Shown: positions 60,757-64,000 of the stretch, piece after piece
How positions within the stretch are numbered: the stretch's first letter is position 1
Layout: the number at the start of each line of letters is the position of its first letter
NCBI RefSeq assembly: GCF_963678845.1
Contig: NZ_OY787466.1
Coordinates: 1,240,001 to 1,304,000 of the forward strand
Origin: an uncultured Bacteroides sp.
GTDB taxonomy: Bacteria; Bacteroidota; Bacteroidia; Bacteroidales; Bacteroidaceae
Reading direction: 5' to 3'
Length of the DNA stretch: 64,000 nucleotides
The notes under the pieces: model-generated
Seen by the model: only the letters and a program-made list of their open reading frames with translations
Databases searched by the model: none
What the model was told of the DNA's origin: nothing
Position numbers and translations under genes: made by a program

Positions 60757-61004
60757 CTATATTTGTTTAATTAAATTCTATGTATCCTGAAATATATACA
60801 CTGCTATTAACATAAATTATGTATTTTGATGCGTTAAAATAGATATTTAACTAAAAAAATATCCCATATGATTAATTTTTTGATATTTCACATGATTTCT
60901 GTCTTATAAATAAATGTCATAATATTTATATGTTATTTTGTCTGTTATTTCATGGAAATAGATTCTTCTTATAAAAGCAGGTGTTATTATTTTGATTTTT
61001 ATAC

Positions 61005-61034
61005 TTTGTTATTTGATGTTTAATACTAATTTTG
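61005..61034 (+). promoter_or_regulatory. Promoter of the NADH dehydrogenase gene
   Basis: TTTG at 61005-61008, 18 bases, TAATTTTG at 61027-61034, 81 bases before ATG 61116. Confidence 0.65.
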
Positions 61035-61115
61035 CATTTTCTTAGTTTTGTATTTAAAGATTGGAACCTTTTTAAGGGAAATTTGTTTTTAACATTAACA
61101 AATAAACAATAGAGT

Positions 61116-62411
61116 ATGAGTTTTAATATACCGGATGTTGGTAAAAAGCGTGTTGTTATAGTAGGAGGTGGATTTGGTGGACTTAAATTGGCTAATAAAC
61201 TAAAGAATAGTGGTTTTCAGGTTGTGTTAGTTGATAGAAATAATTATCATCAGTTTTTACCTTTGATATATCAGGTGGCTTCGGCAGGGTTGGAGCCAAG
61301 TTCTATAGCCTTCCCTTTCAGGAAAATATTTCAGCGGAGAAAGGATTTTTATTTTCGCTGGGCGGATGTTGAAGGGGTTGATTCTGCTAAAAGTGAGATT
61401 GAGACATCTATTGGTAATCTGAAATATGATTATCTGGTGATTGCTGCAGGAACAGAAACAAACTTTTTTGGTAACAAGAATGTGGAAGATGCTGCTTTGT
61501 CAATGAAAACAGTGGAAGAGGCTATGACTATGCGTAATGTTCTACTATCTAATCTTGAGAAATCACTCACATGTGAGGATATTAAAGAGAAACAGGCATT
61601 GCAGAATATTGTGATTGTGGGTGGTGGTGCTACAGGTGTAGAAATTTCGGGTGTGCTTTCAGAAATGAAGCGTTTTATTATTCCGAAAGATTATCCTGAT
61701 ATGGATTACCATAAGGTGAATGTTTATCTGATTGAGGCTTCTCCGAAATTACTGGGTGCTATGTCTCCTCAATCGTCTGCCAACTCAGAGAAGTTTCTTA
61801 GAGAGATGGGGGTCAATGTACAGATGACTACGAAAGTGCTTGATTATAAAGATGGTAAAGTGATTCTTGATAATGGCATTGAGATTCCTACGCGTACTTT
61901 TGTGTGGGTGAGCGGTGTAAAGGCTGTAACATTTGATAATATAGATTCTGCTTTTCTTGGTAGGGGAGGCCGTATAATCGTTGATGAGTTTAATAGAGTG
62001 AAGGGGCTGGATAATGTTTTTGCAATAGGTGATATTTGCTTGCAGGCGGAAGAAAGTTATCCGAACGGACATCCGCAGTTGGCTCAGGTAGCTATTCAAC
62101 AGGGAAATTTGTTGTCGTCTAATCTGAAAAGACTTGAAAAGGGTAAAGAATTATCTCCTTTCCATTACCGTGATCTTGGGTCTTTGGCTACAGTAGGCAG
62201 AAACAAAGCGGTAGCTGATTTGAAGAACATTAAAACGCATGGATGGTTTGCATGGGCAATCTGGTTAGTGATTCACCTACGTTCAATTTTGGGAATCAGG
62301 AATAAAGTGATGGTTTTGATTAACTGGGTGTGGAGCTATCTTACATACGATCAGTCAATTCGTTTGATTATGGCTGCAAAGAGAGTGAAAAGGCCGAAGA
62401 AGTGCTGCTGA
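61116..62411 (+). CDS. ndh: Type II NADH dehydrogenase (NADH:quinone oxidoreductase)
   Basis: A 431-residue monotopic flavoprotein that passes electrons from NADH to quinone without pumping protons. FAD motif VVIVGGGFGGLKLANKL (residues 13-29); LPLIYQVASAGLEPSSIAFPFRKIF, the conserved quinone-side region; NAD motif IVIVGGGATGVEISGVLSEM (about 168-187); ARTF-like TRTFVWVSGVKA; FAIGDICLQ with the late FAD-binding Gly-Asp; PQLAQVAIQQG; and the C-terminal AWAIWLVIHLRSILGIRNKVMVLINWVWSYLTYDQ, an amphipathic membrane anchor. It stands alone with a good promoter and is followed by a shared terminator. Confidence 0.95.
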   Translation: MSFNIPDVGKKRVVIVGGGFGGLKLANKLKNSGFQVVLVDRNNYHQFLPLIYQVASAGLEPSSIAFPFRKIFQRRKDFYFRWADVEGVDSAKSEIETSIGNLKYDYLVIAAGTETNFFGNKNVEDAALSMKTVEEAMTMRNVLLSNLEKSLTCEDIKEKQALQNIVIVGGGATGVEISGVLSEMKRFIIPKDYPDMDYHKVNVYLIEASPKLLGAMSPQSSANSEKFLREMGVNVQMTTKVLDYKDGKVILDNGIEIPTRTFVWVSGVKAVTFDNIDSAFLGRGGRIIVDEFNRVKGLDNVFAIGDICLQAEESYPNGHPQLAQVAIQQGNLLSSNLKRLEKGKELSPFHYRDLGSLATVGRNKAVADLKNIKTHGWFAWAIWLVIHLRSILGIRNKVMVLINWVWSYLTYDQSIRLIMAAKRVKRPKKCC

Positions 62412-62521
62412 TTATAAGCTTATGTCTGAATTGATTATACCTTTATATGATTGTTGTCTCATGAAATATATCTATGGATTGAGAATCATAGGACTGTAAA
62501 GGATTACAATGCATAAAATAG

Positions 62522-62564
62522 AATGATTGGAGAATGATTTTTTCATACTCCAATCATTTTTATT
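62522..62564. terminator. Terminator between convergent ndh and gltD
   Basis: Perfect 11-bp stem AATGATTGGAG (62522-62532) and CTCCAATCATT (62548-62558) with a 15-base loop and a T-rich tail. It lies 110 bases past ndh and 17 bases past the end of the gltD gene. Confidence 0.75.
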
Positions 62565-62580
62565 TATTGGTTTGAGCTCT

Positions 62581-63894
62581 TTATTCCTCGAGTAGCTTTT
62601 TGGCATCTACAAACTGAGCAATGCCTGCGGCTACTTTCTTTGCATCACGCATGGCAAGCACCACGGTTTGAGGAGTGTTAACTACATCTCCACCAGCAAA
62701 AACACCTTTGCGGGAAGTCATGCCATAGGGGCGTTCCTTAGTGATGACGTATCCTCTTTCGTCTACATTGATTCCTGATGTGGTAGATACAATCCGGTTA
62801 GCCGGTTGCGAACCGATAGCCAGCAAAATCTTGTCCATTGGAATCACTTTTTCTCCCTCGTTTGTTATTGCTTTTATCGCTTTTAATCGACCTCGTTCGC
62901 CTACAAATTCTTTGGTATTGGTTTCCCAAAGGAATTGAACGCCTTCATCTACAGCTTCGTTGTATTCAGTTTGAAGAGCCGACATGTGTTCTATTGTTTT
63001 ATGATAGATTATGTAAACCTCTTTTGCTCCCATACGAATAGCCGTGCGGGCTGCATCCATAGCCACATTTCCGCATCCTACAACTCCCACAATATCTCCT
63101 ACTTTTACGGGAACTTCATTTCTGCCTACACTGCCGTTGTTGTTTAGTGTTACCATCCTAAAAAAATAGGAGGACTGAATTACCCCTCTTGGTGTATTGC
63201 CAGGCAAATTCATTGTTTTTGGTTTGGCGGTTCCCGATCCAATAAATATTGCATCAAAGTTTTGCTGATCAAACATCTCATCTACTGTGATGTTTTGTCC
63301 TACAATGCAGTTTGTAACATATGTAACGCCTAATCCTTCTATTTTATGAATTTCCCTTCTTACCACTTCTTTGGGTAAGCGGTATTCGGGGATGCCATAC
63401 ATTAGTACACCACCTGGTTCTGGTTCGCTTTCATAGATTACCACATTAAAACCATCGCGGGCTAGATCTCCGGCTACGGTTAGTCCTGCAGGACCCGAAC
63501 CAATAATAGCCACTTTTCCACGAGTTTTTGGGGTAAGCTTTTCACGGATTAGTCCCATGTTACTATCGAAGTCGGCAATAAATCTTTCCAGTTTCCCTAC
63601 ACGGATGCGCTTATCTTTTTTATTTAAGATGCAGTGTCCTTCGCATTGTTTTTCGTGAGGGCAAACTCTTCCGCAAACAGCAGGCAGATTACTCTTTTCG
63701 TTGATAATACTCATTGCATCGCCTATGTTTCCCATTGATAGCTGGTGTATCCATGCGGGAATGTTGTGCTCAATGGGACATCCTTGCACACAAAGAGGAT
63801 TTTTACAATTTAAACACCTTTTTGCCTCGTCAATTGCCTCTTTTATATTGAAGCCTTCATTGACTTCTTCAAATTTTAAATCTTTTGATTCCAT
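62581..63894 (-). CDS. gltD: Glutamate synthase small subunit-type FAD/NADPH oxidoreductase
   Basis: A 437-residue flavoprotein of the GltD family, which carries electrons from NADPH to a glutamate synthase large subunit or works as a homomeric enzyme. The N-terminus has two cysteine clusters for 4Fe-4S centres, CLNCKNPLCVQGCP (about 27-40) and CGRVCPHEKQCEGHC (about 74-88). FAD site VAIIGSGPAGLTVAGDLARDGFNVVIYE; NADPH site VVGCGNVAMDAARTAIRMGAKEVYI; C-terminal GVFAGGDVVNTPQTVVLAMRDAKKVA. It is slightly shorter at the N-terminus than many homologues. The large subunit is not in the window. A TATATTTG box lies at 63973-63980. Confidence 0.9.
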   Translation of the reverse strand: MESKDLKFEEVNEGFNIKEAIDEAKRCLNCKNPLCVQGCPIEHNIPAWIHQLSMGNIGDAMSIINEKSNLPAVCGRVCPHEKQCEGHCILNKKDKRIRVGKLERFIADFDSNMGLIREKLTPKTRGKVAIIGSGPAGLTVAGDLARDGFNVVIYESEPEPGGVLMYGIPEYRLPKEVVRREIHKIEGLGVTYVTNCIVGQNITVDEMFDQQNFDAIFIGSGTAKPKTMNLPGNTPRGVIQSSYFFRMVTLNNNGSVGRNEVPVKVGDIVGVVGCGNVAMDAARTAIRMGAKEVYIIYHKTIEHMSALQTEYNEAVDEGVQFLWETNTKEFVGERGRLKAIKAITNEGEKVIPMDKILLAIGSQPANRIVSTTSGINVDERGYVITKERPYGMTSRKGVFAGGDVVNTPQTVVLAMRDAKKVAAGIAQFVDAKKLLEE

Positions 63895-63972
63895 AGGCTG
63901 TAATTTACCTTAATATAATGCTTTAATATTATTCGTTGCTTGTTTTGTAAACTATGCATTGCAAAACAGGTG

Positions 63973-63980
63973 CAAATATA
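63973..63980 (-). promoter_or_regulatory. -7 box for the gltD gene
   Basis: TATATTTG on the minus strand, 79 bases before ATG 63894. The -33 region is at the window edge. Confidence 0.5.
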
Positions 63981-64000
63981 TACTATTTTTGTAATACGTA

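Larger units (their letters stand above)
60675..61115. other. AT-rich divergent promoter region, about 440 bases
   Basis: No gene seen. It holds the minus-strand promoter box at 60749-60756 for the LruC gene and the plus-strand promoter at 61005-61034 for the NADH dehydrogenase gene; the 250 bases between are very AT-rich and show nothing recognisable. Confidence 0.6.

Noticed and set aside
1..64000. CRISPR arrays, restriction systems or toxin-antitoxin pairs
   Set aside because: No regularly spaced repeats, and no cas, methyltransferase or toxin-like gene was recognised in the window.

Overview
The window comes from a member of the Bacteroidales, most likely a Bacteroides-like species. It is AT-rich. 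Many genes and the single tRNA gene are preceded by the Bacteroidetes promoter (TTTG or TTG, about 19 bases, TAnnTTTG). Several families typical of that group are present: DUF4923, DUF4248, the histone-like HU relative, the BT4734-type VirE protein, and LruC/DUF4842 lipoproteins. The species cannot be named from the sequence alone.

Region 1 (1-17,300) is mostly core genome. It holds the end of cydA and cydB (cytochrome bd oxidase), a conserved protein of unknown function, a deoxyinosine glycosylase, a small lipoprotein, riboflavin synthase, a nitroreductase, an operon of sodium symporter, yihA and two DUF4923 proteins, and a recR-led operon that includes a HAD phosphatase, a glycosyltransferase and a GNAT acetyltransferase. 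These are followed by YqgE, an aminotransferase, tRNA-Asp and an AI-2E family permease. Three copies of a short element with its own promoter and intrinsic terminator, probably a small RNA gene of about 65 nt, lie between genes at 2.4, 3.5 and 5.2 kb.

Region 2 (17,300-23,200) has a UDP-glucuronate decarboxylase (UDP-xylose synthesis), a receiver-kinase protein, an endonuclease/exonuclease/phosphatase family protein and a large PAS hybrid histidine kinase.

Region 3 (23,200-40,200, almost all on the minus strand) is one arm of an extracellular polysaccharide locus: GT2 and GT4 glycosyltransferases, a PIG-L type deacetylase, an acyltransferase and a Wzx-like flippase. It shows rearrangement: tandem GT4 duplicates, one GT4 broken by a single-base frameshift, a decayed GT4 remnant, and one GT4 facing the other way.

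Region 4 (40,200-45,060, plus strand) is a cassette common in Bacteroidetes: VirE-like ATPase, DUF4248 (minus strand), HU-like protein, a small helical protein and an N-acetylmuramoyl-L-alanine amidase. A large imperfect hairpin and two terminators accompany it. It separates the two arms of the polysaccharide locus.

Region 5 (45,100-55,700, minus strand) is the other arm and carries the assembly machinery: response regulator, initiating sugar transferase with a receiver-like N-terminus, a short TolC-like protein, a Wzc/GumC-type protein with a degenerate ATPase domain, a Wzy-like polymerase, two GT2s and a hexapeptide acetyltransferase. A nitroreductase, a transposase remnant and an acyltransferase follow. 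Together the arms supply every basic Wzx/Wzy function except a recognisable Wza outer-membrane exporter.

Region 6 (55,700-64,000) has two paralogous LruC-domain lipoproteins, a type II NADH dehydrogenase and the small subunit of glutamate synthase.
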